From: Candidatus Woesearchaeota archaeon
GTDB taxonomy: Archaea > Nanobdellota > Nanobdellia > Woesearchaeales > JACPBV01
DNA: 12,203 bases
Direction of reading: 5' to 3'
Assembly (NCBI GenBank): GCA_019323195.1
Contig: JAHWHQ010000058.1
Location: 1 to 12,203, forward strand
Shown here: positions 1-5,535 of the stretch, piece after piece
Position numbering within the stretch: position 1 is the first letter of the stretch
How the letters are laid out: the number at the start of each line of letters is the position of its first letter
The notes under the pieces: model-generated
Seen by the model: only the letters and a program-made list of their open reading frames with translations
The model's database searches: none
Told to the model about the DNA's origin: nothing
Translations under genes and position numbers: made by a program

Positions 1-480
1 ACAGTCACAGCCTTCACCCGAGACACTATCACAATCATGATCCTTTCCATCGCATGTTTCATTTACAGGATCGATATTGCCAACACAGGCACCCCATACC
101 CCTCCTGAACAGGTCTTTGTGCCATACTGGCATTCACCTATATTTGAAACACCGCATTGCTGGGTTAGACCTTCATCTATCAGATTATCACAGTCATTAT
201 CCAGATTGTCACAGACCTCCTGTGTGGGGGTACAATCTGCAGATTCTTTGTTGTCGTCCAGACTTACACAGTCAGGGTCGCCTGGTATGGACTTATCTAC
301 ACATTTAGTCTTACTTGTCAGGAAATCACAATACCCGTCTCCGTCGTTGTCTATCCTGTCATTACATTGCGGCTTGATTGTTGTTTTCTTAGCTTCACCT
401 ACCATATTATTCCCGCATCCTATCAATACTAACGATAATGTTAGTATAACAAGAATTCCTGATATCCCAATTTTATTCAA
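1..480 (-). CDS. Secreted lipoprotein with MopE-like Asp/Cys-rich repeats (partial)
   Basis: This is the first 160 codons of a gene that continues beyond the left edge. It starts at a TTG (480-478) preceded by a strong Shine-Dalgarno GAGGTGAT. The nearby upstream ATG is out of frame and closes at a TGA. Residues 4-21 form a hydrophobic signal segment ending in a lipobox (LIGC, Cys22), so the product is probably lipid-anchored outside the cell. Two Asp-rich, cysteine-containing motifs follow: DNDGDGYCD (about 44-52) and DNLDNDCDNLIDEGL (about 91-105), the latter typical of the MopE-type putative metal-binding repeat. Further Cys pairs occur at the end (CDGKDHDC). From the family I infer a calcium- or copper-binding surface protein; the partner is unknown. 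Plus-strand open frames over the same bases are shadows of this gene. Confidence 0.8.
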   Translation of the reverse strand, partial: MNKIGISGILVILTLSLVLIGCGNNMVGEAKKTTIKPQCNDRIDNDGDGYCDFLTSKTKCVDKSIPGDPDCVSLDDNKESADCTPTQEVCDNLDNDCDNLIDEGLTQQCGVSNIGECQYGTKTCSGGVWGACVGNIDPVNETCDGKDHDCDSVSGEGCDC

Positions 481-534
481 TTTATATCACCTCTTTGCAT
501 TATTTAATCTTTAAGAGTATCTTTTAGGGAACTG

Positions 535-546
535 ATATATAAATAT
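535..546 (-). promoter_or_regulatory. TATA box for the lipoprotein gene
   Basis: Read on the minus strand this is ATATTTATATAT. It lies about 55-65 nt before the TTG start, which leaves a leader of roughly 30 nt holding the Shine-Dalgarno site. Confidence 0.5.
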
Positions 547-552
547 TACTAT

Positions 553-564
553 AAACCCGGGTTT
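553..564. repeat. Perfect 12-bp palindrome AAACCCGGGTTT
   Basis: A self-complementary 12-mer lies just upstream of the lipoprotein TATA box, in the 238-bp gap between two divergent genes. It could be a dimeric regulator site, but no second copy was seen in the window, so function is only a guess. The rest of the gap (565-655) shows no gene that I can support. Confidence 0.3.
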
Positions 565-656
565 GGGGCAGGATTGATCTGTTTAACTTGTCTAAGAAGA
601 AGAGAAAGGAGATTTGGGGGATAAAATCCAAGTCACCACTTAATTATAATCCCAAT

Positions 657-667
657 AAATATTTAAA
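657..667 (+). promoter_or_regulatory. TATA-like box of the DHH gene
   Basis: AAATATTTAAA lies about 55 nt before the ATG at 719. It implies a start near 690 and a short leader containing GGGG just before the ATG. Confidence 0.4.
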
Positions 668-718
668 CCAACTGAATTCTAACATTTTTGTTCCGTCTGC
701 GGGGCTTTGGGGATTTAA

Positions 719-2137
719 ATGGATAAGTATGAACAATTCAAGGAATATGTAGCTATCTCTTTAGAAAGGTTCAAGGAGCTGGACAAAAAAGAGACGATAA
801 GGCTGGTCTCGCATCTGGACGCTGACGGCATCTGCGCTGCTTCTATCATGGTAAGGGCGCTTAACACTGACAACAGAAAATATTCATTGAGCATAGTGCA
901 GCAGCTGACTGAGGAAGAGATAGACAGCTTAAGCATGGAGCCTTATAATTATTTTGTCTTTACCGACCTTGGAAGCGGGCAGCTTAACCATATAAAGAAA
1001 AGGTTTTTGGGAAAGCAGGTCTTTATCCTGGATCATCACCAGCCTGAGAAGGTCAAGCTTACAAATAATATCGTGCATGTCAACCCGCACCTGTTCGAAA
1101 TTGACGGAGGAAAGGAGATAAGCGGCTCAGGGGTAGTATACCTTTTTGCAAGAAGCCTGAACAGGAAGATAGATGACCTGGCACATATCGCAATCATAGG
1201 TGCTATAGGGGACATACAGGAGGAGAAGGAAGGCTTCCTGAGGCTTAATAAGGATATACTGGACAAGGCTGTCAAAAAGAGGAAGATCAAGGTCATAAAA
1301 GGACTGAGGATCTTCGGGGCGCAGACAAGGCCGCTGCATAAGGTTCTGGAGTACTGCACAGACCCATATATCCCTTGCGTGATCGTAAGCGAGAGCGGGT
1401 CTATACAGTTCTTAAGGGACCTAGGGATACAGCTTAAGAACGGAAAGGAATGGAGGAAGCTTGTCAACCTGGATGATGAGGAGATAAAGAAACTGGTTTC
1501 CGGGATCATAATGAAGAGGCTCAATGAGGACAGCCCTGAGGATGTCCTTGGCAATGTATACATACTGAACGATGAGAAAAAGGAAAGCCCGTTCAGGGAT
1601 GCAAAGGAATTCTCTACCCTTTTGAACGCCTGCGGAAGGCTTAACAAGGCATCACTTGGGATAGGGGCATGCCTGGGAGACAAGAAGAACAAGGACAGGG
1701 CAATGAAGAGCTTAACAAGGTATAAAAGGGAGATAATAAACGCGATAAACTGGTATAAGAACTATAATGGCGGCAATGATGTCATTAAATGCAAGGATTA
1801 TATCATAATAAATGCAAGAAGCAATATAATGGGAAGCATTATCGGAACGCTTGCCTCTATACTTTCTAAATCAAAAGAGCTGAAGGACGGGACTTTTATA
1901 ATGTCAATGGCAGATATGATCAACGGGTATTATAAGGTCAGCTTAAGATTAAGCGGAAGGGAAAAAGGCGTTGACCTGAGGGAGGTCATCAAGAAGATAA
2001 CAGACAAGGTCGGCGGAGAGGGAGGAGGGCATGCGTTTGCTGCAGGAGCGATGATAAAGGAAGAGATGGTCGAGGATTTTATCAAGCATGCTCAATTAGT
2101 TCTGGGCAGGTATGGGCTGGAAGAGGCTGTCCATTAA
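719..2137 (+). CDS. DHH/DHHA1 phosphoesterase, archaeal RecJ/GAN-like nuclease
   Basis: The 472-residue protein has the complete DHH layout. Motif I is SHLDADG (31-37), the second metal-binding Asp is in FTDLGSG (81-87), the signature DHH triad is ILDHHQP (103-109), and a further catalytic Asp is in GAIGDIQE (161-168). The C-terminal DHHA1 domain carries the glycine-rich GGEGGGH motif (432-438). The length matches archaeal RecJ-like proteins such as GAN, the 5'-3' single-strand exonuclease that associates with the GINS/CMG replication complex. Its metal-binding residues are intact, so it is probably active on nucleic acid with Mn/Mg. Assignment to GAN itself, rather than another archaeal DHH nuclease, is inference. 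It ends 3 bp from the convergent small winged-helix gene, with no obvious terminator between them. Confidence 0.85.
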   Translation: MDKYEQFKEYVAISLERFKELDKKETIRLVSHLDADGICAASIMVRALNTDNRKYSLSIVQQLTEEEIDSLSMEPYNYFVFTDLGSGQLNHIKKRFLGKQVFILDHHQPEKVKLTNNIVHVNPHLFEIDGGKEISGSGVVYLFARSLNRKIDDLAHIAIIGAIGDIQEEKEGFLRLNKDILDKAVKKRKIKVIKGLRIFGAQTRPLHKVLEYCTDPYIPCVIVSESGSIQFLRDLGIQLKNGKEWRKLVNLDDEEIKKLVSGIIMKRLNEDSPEDVLGNVYILNDEKKESPFRDAKEFSTLLNACGRLNKASLGIGACLGDKKNKDRAMKSLTRYKREIINAINWYKNYNGGNDVIKCKDYIIINARSNIMGSIIGTLASILSKSKELKDGTFIMSMADMINGYYKVSLRLSGREKGVDLREVIKKITDKVGGEGGGHAFAAGAMIKEEMVEDFIKHAQLVLGRYGLEEAVH

Positions 2138-2140
2138 GCC

Positions 2141-2425
2141 TTATAAAGAAAGCCTGATATTATCTATGTGCTCTGCTATCTCCTGGCCTTTTTTTGTGAG
2201 GGTGAGAAGCTTTAACCTTCCCTGCTTTTCAAAGTTGATCAGCCCTGACTTCTCCATCTCCTGAAGGATCTTGACAACATGGGAATAGGTGCAGTCAATC
2301 TGCTTTGCCAGGCTGGATGCATATATATTATCCTTTGCGTTCTTAAGGTTTACCAGCATCATGGCAGGCTTTTCCCTGAAAAAGACATTGAAAATTGTTT
2401 CATCTGCGATTTTTGTCCACCCCAA
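2141..2425 (-). CDS. Small winged-helix (MarR-like) DNA-binding protein
   Basis: This 94-residue protein is essentially one winged helix-turn-helix. Residues 34-62 (ASSLAKQIDCTYSHVVKIL and following) are the HTH, followed by a wing (GRLKLLTLTKKG) and a short C-terminal helix. The only plausible start is TTG at 2425, because an in-frame TGA lies two codons upstream and the nearby ATG is in another frame. A minus-strand TATA box (about 2469-2477) would place transcription about 20 nt before it. It is probably a transcription regulator. Its promoter backs onto the fluoride-riboswitch operon, but nothing in the sequence shows that it controls that operon. Confidence 0.75.
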   Translation of the reverse strand: MGWTKIADETIFNVFFREKPAMMLVNLKNAKDNIYASSLAKQIDCTYSHVVKILQEMEKSGLINFEKQGRLKLLTLTKKGQEIAEHIDNIRLSL

Positions 2426-2530
2426 ACATATTCATTACAATAGGTATATCAGAAAGAATGCTATATAATATATAAATGTTTTGGATTTGTGCGGGATTTT
2501 GAATTATCTTAAAATAATGAAAAAAGCAAA

Positions 2531-2541
2531 TATTTATATAC
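2531..2541 (+). promoter_or_regulatory. TATA box of the fluoride-riboswitch transcript
   Basis: TATTTATATAC lies about 25 nt upstream of 2561. The predicted transcription start therefore coincides with the first base of the aptamer, which supports reading 2561 onward as an RNA leader. Confidence 0.6.
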
Positions 2542-2560
2542 TTTTTAAGAGCTGCAAAAT

Positions 2561-2617
2561 AGCGGTGATGAGGCTCACCAAGGCTCTTGCCTAAACCGCT
2601 TTTAGCTGATGGCTTCT
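2561..2617 (+). ncRNA. Fluoride riboswitch aptamer (crcB motif)
   Basis: The leader carries the signature blocks of the crcB/fluoride motif in order. First is a 5' hairpin, GGTGA-TGAGGC-TCACC (2564-2579). Next is the conserved AAACCGC segment (2593-2599), and a short stem GCT/AGC (2598-2600 with 2604-2606). Last is TGATGGCTTC (2607-2616), whose GCTTC can pair with loop GAGGC (2570-2574) to form the pseudoknot. From memory these blocks match well-studied aptamers: a thermophile version has GATGAGGC...CTGATGGCCTC, and a pseudomonad version has AAACCGCT...AGCTGATG. An extra small hairpin GGC-TCTT-GCC (2582-2591) is inserted between the first stem and the AAACC block. The aptamer precedes an AceTr channel gene, not crcB. 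Confidence 0.85.
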
Positions 2618-2634
2618 TCTCATAGGTGATTTAT

Positions 2635-2676
2635 ATGAACATAAGGCTATGTGAAGATATAGAGAAAAAGGGCTGA
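2635..2676 (+). CDS. Possible 13-residue leader peptide in the riboswitch expression platform
   Basis: An ATG at 2635, five nt after a good Shine-Dalgarno (AGGTGAT, 2624-2630), opens a frame of 13 codons ending at TGA 2674-2676 and encoding MNIRLCEDIEKKG. It stops 9 nt before the channel gene's own Shine-Dalgarno (GGAGG, 2686-2690). The GGTGA of its ribosome site (2625-2629) is identical to the 5' strand of the aptamer's first stem (2564-2568), so it could pair with the same TCACC strand. This suggests that fluoride binding frees the site and translation is then coupled to the channel gene. It is supported only by position and signals, so it may be an untranslated spacer. Confidence 0.35.
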   Translation: MNIRLCEDIEKKG

Positions 2677-2700
2677 GAGAAACAAGGAGGTATATGGAAA

Positions 2701-3255
2701 ATGAGCGAACTATCGAACCCGGCACCGCTGGGGCTGATGGGATTTGGGATGACAACAGTGCTTCTGAACATCCATAATGCAGGGTATTTTGCACTAGGAA
2801 GCATGATACTGGCGATGGGGATATTCTACGGAGGTATCGCCCAGATAATAGCAGGCATAATGGAGTTCAGGAAAGGGAATACGTTCGGGACAACTGCGTT
2901 TACGTCGTACGGTCTGTTCTGGATAAGCCTTGTGGCTTTGATATTAATGCCAAAATTCGGATGGATCGAGGCGCCGTCAAATACAGCGATGAGCGCATAC
3001 CTGTTCATGTGGGGATTGTTCACACTGTTCATGTATGCAGGAACATTAAACAAGAACAAAACACTGCAGTTTGTCTTCTTATCATTGACAGTACTGTTCT
3101 TCCTGCTGGCTTTCGGGGATATGACAGGGATTGCAATGGTAAAGGTGATAGCAGGGTATGAAGGGATAATATGCGGATTGAGCGCCATATACCTGGCTAT
3201 GGCAGAGGTTCTTAACGAGAGCTATGGGAAAACAGTCCTTCCTATAGGGAAATAA
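2701..3255 (+). CDS. AceTr/SatP (GPR1-FUN34-YaaH) family membrane channel under a fluoride riboswitch
   Basis: The 184-residue protein begins with the family signature NPAPLGLMGFGMTT (6-19) and contains YGGIAQIIAG and FGTTAFTSYGLFW, with about six hydrophobic spans. This is the size and topology of SatP, which forms hexameric acetate/succinate channels coupled to protons. The start at 2701 is fixed by GGAGG ten nt upstream; an ATG at 2694 is out of frame. A fluoride aptamer and a possible leader ORF precede it, and a T-rich stretch follows the stop. The family role is movement of small monocarboxylate or dicarboxylate acids. The riboswitch suggests instead, or in addition, a part in fluoride/HF handling or in relieving a metabolic effect of fluoride. 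The substrate cannot be read from the sequence. Confidence 0.85.
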   Translation: MSELSNPAPLGLMGFGMTTVLLNIHNAGYFALGSMILAMGIFYGGIAQIIAGIMEFRKGNTFGTTAFTSYGLFWISLVALILMPKFGWIEAPSNTAMSAYLFMWGLFTLFMYAGTLNKNKTLQFVFLSLTVLFFLLAFGDMTGIAMVKVIAGYEGIICGLSAIYLAMAEVLNESYGKTVLPIGK

Positions 3256-3256
3256 A

Positions 3257-3284
3257 CCTTTTTCTTTTTTATTTTATTTTTTAT
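3257..3284 (+). terminator. T-rich terminator after the channel gene
   Basis: Starting two bases after the stop codon, 28 nt are almost all T with scattered A and C (CCTTTTTCTTTTTTATTTTA and onward). This is the usual form of an intrinsic archaeal terminator, and no stem is evident. Confidence 0.6.
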
Positions 3285-3306
3285 TGGTAAGCATATTTCT
3301 TATTTT

Positions 3307-4092
3307 GTGAATTTTAGCAAATCAGACGGGCATTCATCCCCTTGCGTAAAAGTGGGATTTCTGACCGTCAGATTTAATTATTTATGTAAAAAAACATTAG
3401 GAAAATATCCTAAAGTTTATAGAAGACCTAAAAAGAAGATATTAACATCTGAATTTTTTAGCCGTAGCATCTCAGATAAACTGTGCTCTTTATCCCCAAC
3501 TTTTCAAACAACTCCTTCTATAACTATAAAAAAAGAGGGGTATCTTAAGATAAAACAACCAACACTCAAATTCATAAAAAATGAGTCCTTAGAATTTAAA
3601 TGGCTAGCGCTGTTGACTTATTTTGACTTTGATGGTAGCATATCTCCTAGCGTAAGATTGAAACACAAAAGAGAGTTAAAGAAATCTAAATTATATGAAT
3701 ATTATCAAGTACAATTAGAATTTGAAATAAGAATCGCAGAGACCAACCCTCAACTAAATAAAGAACTTATTGATATTTGTTCAGAACTTGGATTAAAAGC
3801 AAATAAGACAACAGATAAAAGAAACTGGAGTGGTATTGGAGGAATAAGAGTTATTGATATAGGTTCAGTTAGGAAATTTATTGAGAGAGATACAATAACT
3901 GAAGTCAAGATATCCGGCAAAAGTTATCGTTTTGAAGGTTTGACTAAATCTTCAATCATGAAATCCATCAAAAGGATAATAAAAGAAGTTCCATTATCTA
4001 AATCTTTTAAGACAAAAAAAGAAGCAGAAAGATATCAGAAATATTTAAATAGTAAACTGTTAACCCCTTATTATAAAAGCCCTGTGGTGTAG
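3307..4092 (+). CDS. LAGLIDADG homing endonuclease-like protein, probably 5'-truncated
   Basis: The ORF (GTG start, no clear ribosome site) has one good LAGLIDADG helix, LALLTYFDFDGSIS (residues 100-113), with Asp109 as the expected metal ligand. A beta-rich region and LNKELIDICSELGLKA follow it, as in the second half of a two-repeat enzyme. Before it, LGKYPKVYRRPKKKI...FFSRSISDKL (about 31-59) resembles the tail of a first repeat, but no first LAGLIDADG motif precedes it. Instead, residues 5-23 are encoded by the IS-end-like hairpin. I infer that an insertion or deletion removed the true N-terminus, so activity is doubtful. Base composition is more AT-rich than in neighbouring housekeeping genes. 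The last 15 nt, including the TAG stop, lie inside the tRNA-Gln gene. Confidence 0.6.
   Translation: MNFSKSDGHSSPCVKVGFLTVRFNYLCKKTLGKYPKVYRRPKKKILTSEFFSRSISDKLCSLSPTFQTTPSITIKKEGYLKIKQPTLKFIKNESLEFKWLALLTYFDFDGSISPSVRLKHKRELKKSKLYEYYQVQLEFEIRIAETNPQLNKELIDICSELGLKANKTTDKRNWSGIGGIRVIDIGSVRKFIERDTITEVKISGKSYRFEGLTKSSIMKSIKRIIKEVPLSKSFKTKKEAERYQKYLNSKLLTPYYKSPVV
3319..3375. mobile_element. IS200/IS605 (TnpB)-type end-like hairpin, remnant
   Basis: The arms AAATCAGACGG (3319-3329) and CCGTCAGATTT (3365-3375) are inverted repeats with one mismatch. Inside them ATCCC (3336-3340) pairs with GGGAT (3354-3358), and CTT (3341-3343) with AAG (3350-3352). The pattern GACGGGCATTCATCCC...GGGATTTCTGACCGTC resembles the hairpin ends that I recall from TnpB-carrying IS605/IS1341-type elements in archaea. 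No tnpB is present nearby, so this would be a scar. The resemblance is from memory and needs a search. The first 20 or so codons of the following ORF are simply this hairpin read in frame. Confidence 0.45.
4041..4050 (+). promoter_or_regulatory. TATA box of tRNA-Gln, inside the endonuclease ORF
   Basis: ATATTTAAAT lies 28-37 nt upstream of the first tRNA base. The tRNA promoter is therefore embedded in the last 17 codons of the endonuclease-like ORF. Confidence 0.45.
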
Positions 4093-4171
4093 ATTAGCTG
4101 AAGCTAAGCACAATGGTCAAGCATAGAACCCTCTGGAGGTTCTGACAGCAGTTCGAATCTGCTCAGGGCTA
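4078..4171 (+). tRNA. tRNA-Gln(CUG) with a D-loop intron
   Basis: The acceptor stem AGCCCTG/CAGGGCT is 7 bp, with discriminator A4171 and no encoded CCA. The D stem is GTGT (4087-4090) with GCAT (4121-4124). The anticodon stem is GAACC/GGTTC around loop CTCTGGA, giving anticodon CTG (4133-4135), T33 and G37. The T arm is AGCAG-TTCGAAT-CTGCT. The first pair is A1-U72, the feature by which archaeal tRNA-Gln is recognised for amidation of Glu-tRNA-Gln (GatDE), which supports Gln. The D loop is 21 nt too long; removing 4093-4113 leaves a normal 73-nt tRNA with the usual G18-G19. The first 15 bases overlap the upstream ORF. Confidence 0.88.
4093..4113 (+). other. 21-nt tRNA intron in the D loop (position 15/16), BHB-like
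   Basis: The D-stem strand GTGT (4087-4090) can pair with intron GCAC (4108-4111) as a 4-bp central helix. The three-base bulge AGA (4091-4093) follows on one strand and AAT (4112-4114) on the other. The intron stem TTAGC/GCTAA (4094-4098 with 4103-4107, loop TGAA) stacks directly on it. Cutting each bulge after its second base releases exactly 4093-4113. The outer exon helix is not convincing, so this is a relaxed form of the bulge-helix-bulge motif. Confidence 0.7.
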
Positions 4172-4186
4172 TTTTTTAGTTCTTAA

Positions 4187-4318
4187 AGCCCAAGAAGTTA
4201 CTGCCCTAAACCTTTAAAACCCCAGATTCGATTGAGAAGGCCTATTGCAAACAAAGTGAGCAATAGTCTACGGGTATCTATAGGGTGAAACCCTTAGGTG
4301 GGAACCTGCTCGGGGCTA
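4187..4318 (+). ncRNA. Compact structured segment of unknown function ending in a tRNA-Gln-like 3' tail
   Basis: This gene-free stretch contains three strong hairpins: CTATTGC/GCAATAG (4242-4248 with 4259-4265, 7 bp), AGGGT-GAA-ACCCT (4282-4294), and AGGT-GGGA-ACCT with a GNRA-type loop (4296-4307). It ends CTGCTCGGGGCTA then T10. That tail differs from the tRNA-Gln 3' end plus flank (4159-4177) at one position over about 19 nt. CCCC at 4220-4223 can close on GGGG at 4312-4315. No complete cloverleaf can be drawn. It may be a small RNA gene, a relic of an insertion at the tRNA end, or a TnpB guide-RNA scar; I cannot decide. Confidence 0.4.
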
Positions 4319-4344
4319 TTTTTTTTTTAAAAAAATATAGCCCT
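4312..4344. terminator. Bidirectional terminator-like inverted repeat
   Basis: GGGCTAT followed by a run of ten T pairs with A-rich sequence and ATAGCCC (4337-4343). It lies between the tRNA/structured segment and the 3' end of the convergent Lrp-type gene, so it can serve both strands. Confidence 0.55.
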
Positions 4345-4397
4345 TATCATACCTTTTTGGCTTATCAATACAATAGTCAGACTTTTCAAAATCCCAC

Positions 4398-5396
4398 CTA
4401 TCCCTGCTCTACCAGAAATCCAGGGAAGTAATTTATCTTGTGGTAGTTTTTATATATAGGTATGCTCTCTATTTCCTGAATCAAGGACTTGAACTTTTCC
4501 CTTATGTCAATAACAATCTTCCTGTACTCATACCAGCTCTTTACTTCCATCTGGATCTCAAGGTCCCATTCCCCAAGGGTCTTGATAACTGAAACGACAT
4601 TAGGCTGCATTTTAAGGTAATTGATCAGCTTATCCTCAATCTCAGGTATGACGTTATGGCTCCTTATGACCAGGATGAAATCTATGTTATCCATCTTCCT
4701 TATATTCAGGGCTGGCCTGAAACCTTTTATTACTTCCCTGCTCTTCAGCTTTTTTATCCTTTCTATTATTGTCTTTGGTGTCAGCTGAACCTTATTTGCT
4801 ATTTCAACTGCGCTTATTCTAGCATTTTCAGATATATGGCTTATTATCTGAAGGTCTTTGTCTTCAAATTTTTCAGGGATCCTGTCACCCCCTATTATTA
4901 TCTCTCTTGATGGGTTGGATATTCCGGAAAGAAGGTATTCCCTTCCAAAATATTTCGTCACTATAGTTGTCAATACTGTATAGTTCTGGAGCTGTTCCGG
5001 GAATTTCCTCATTATCCCTTTCAGGGTCTTGTTAAAGTTGGACGGGTTTGAGGCGAAAAAGGTGCATATAAGGTCGTACTTCCCTCCGCATGTCGCTATC
5101 CAGGATGTAGAGGGCTCTTTTTTAAGGTAACTGATAAGCTCCCTGAACTCTTCCTGGGTGGTGTAGCTTACCTTAAAGTAAACCCTAAAGTTTATAACAT
5201 CAAACTTGGAGTAATCTATAAGGGTGTAGAATTCCTCGATGACGCCTTTTTTTATCAAAGAGTCTAATGCATAGCTTACACGCTGCTGGCTCATCCTGAC
5301 TTTTTTTCCTATCCTGGACAGGGGTGTTCTTGCATCTATCTCCAGCTGCTTTATTATAGAGCTTTCTGTGTTTGTCAGCCTGTATTTTTCATCCAT
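4398..5396 (-). CDS. Tandem Lrp/AsnC-type transcription regulator
   Basis: The 332 residues form two Lrp-like halves. An N-terminal winged HTH (about 8-60, LSRIGKKVRMSQQRVSYALD) is followed by an effector-like domain with GGKYDLICTF. A second HTH (about 183-236, ISAVEIANKVQLTPKTIIERI) is followed by a second effector-like domain with LGEWDLEIQ. Ordinary Lrp proteins have about 150 residues and one HTH, so this is an internal duplication or fusion. A minus-strand TATA box at 5421-5430 puts transcription at about the ATG (5396), so the mRNA is probably leaderless. It is divergent from an opine-dehydrogenase-like gene across 139 bp, and control of that gene in response to an amino acid is a reasonable inference. 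Confidence 0.85.
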   Translation of the reverse strand: MDEKYRLTNTESSIIKQLEIDARTPLSRIGKKVRMSQQRVSYALDSLIKKGVIEEFYTLIDYSKFDVINFRVYFKVSYTTQEEFRELISYLKKEPSTSWIATCGGKYDLICTFFASNPSNFNKTLKGIMRKFPEQLQNYTVLTTIVTKYFGREYLLSGISNPSREIIIGGDRIPEKFEDKDLQIISHISENARISAVEIANKVQLTPKTIIERIKKLKSREVIKGFRPALNIRKMDNIDFILVIRSHNVIPEIEDKLINYLKMQPNVVSVIKTLGEWDLEIQMEVKSWYEYRKIVIDIREKFKSLIQEIESIPIYKNYHKINYFPGFLVEQG

Positions 5397-5420
5397 ATTT
5401 TGTTATATTATATTTATCAT

Positions 5421-5473
5421 ATATAAATATTGCTTTTTTTACAAAAAATTGCTTCATTCATTTTTATATATTT
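5421..5473. promoter_or_regulatory. Divergent promoters of the Lrp-type regulator and opine dehydrogenase
   Basis: ATATAAATAT (5421-5430) serves the minus strand and TTTTTATATATTT (5461-5473) the plus strand. The two are about 40 bp apart, so one regulator bound between them could affect both genes. The plus transcript would have a leader of about 40 nt without an obvious Shine-Dalgarno site. Confidence 0.5.
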
Positions 5474-5535
5474 GCATTATAATCAGAAATAAGAAAAAAT
5501 AGACAACATTATAGTTTCTCTTAAGCACAGTAAAA

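Noticed and set aside
54..514. Two overlapping plus-strand frames with many His, Cys and Pro codons
   Set aside because: They are the antisense of the lipoprotein gene, whose minus-strand frame has a Shine-Dalgarno site, signal peptide, lipobox and family motifs.
2564..2610. C/D box sRNA, because GTGATGA and CTGA occur with suitable spacing
   Set aside because: The same bases belong to conserved fluoride-aptamer blocks that also explain the pseudoknot and AAACCGC. No internal D'/C' pair is present.
2694..2700. ATG at 2694 as start of the channel gene
   Set aside because: It is out of frame with the AceTr protein and only 3 nt from GGAGG; ATG 2701 gives the family N-terminus.
3307..4092. The endonuclease ORF lying inside a group I or rRNA intron
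   Set aside because: No group I core elements and no rRNA exon sequence flank it; the left neighbour is a terminator and the right neighbour a tRNA.
4187..4318. A second complete tRNA gene or RNase P RNA
   Set aside because: Only the 3' tail and a weak AGCCC/GGGCT closure resemble a tRNA; no anticodon arm or T arm can be drawn. The conserved RNase P core sequences are absent.
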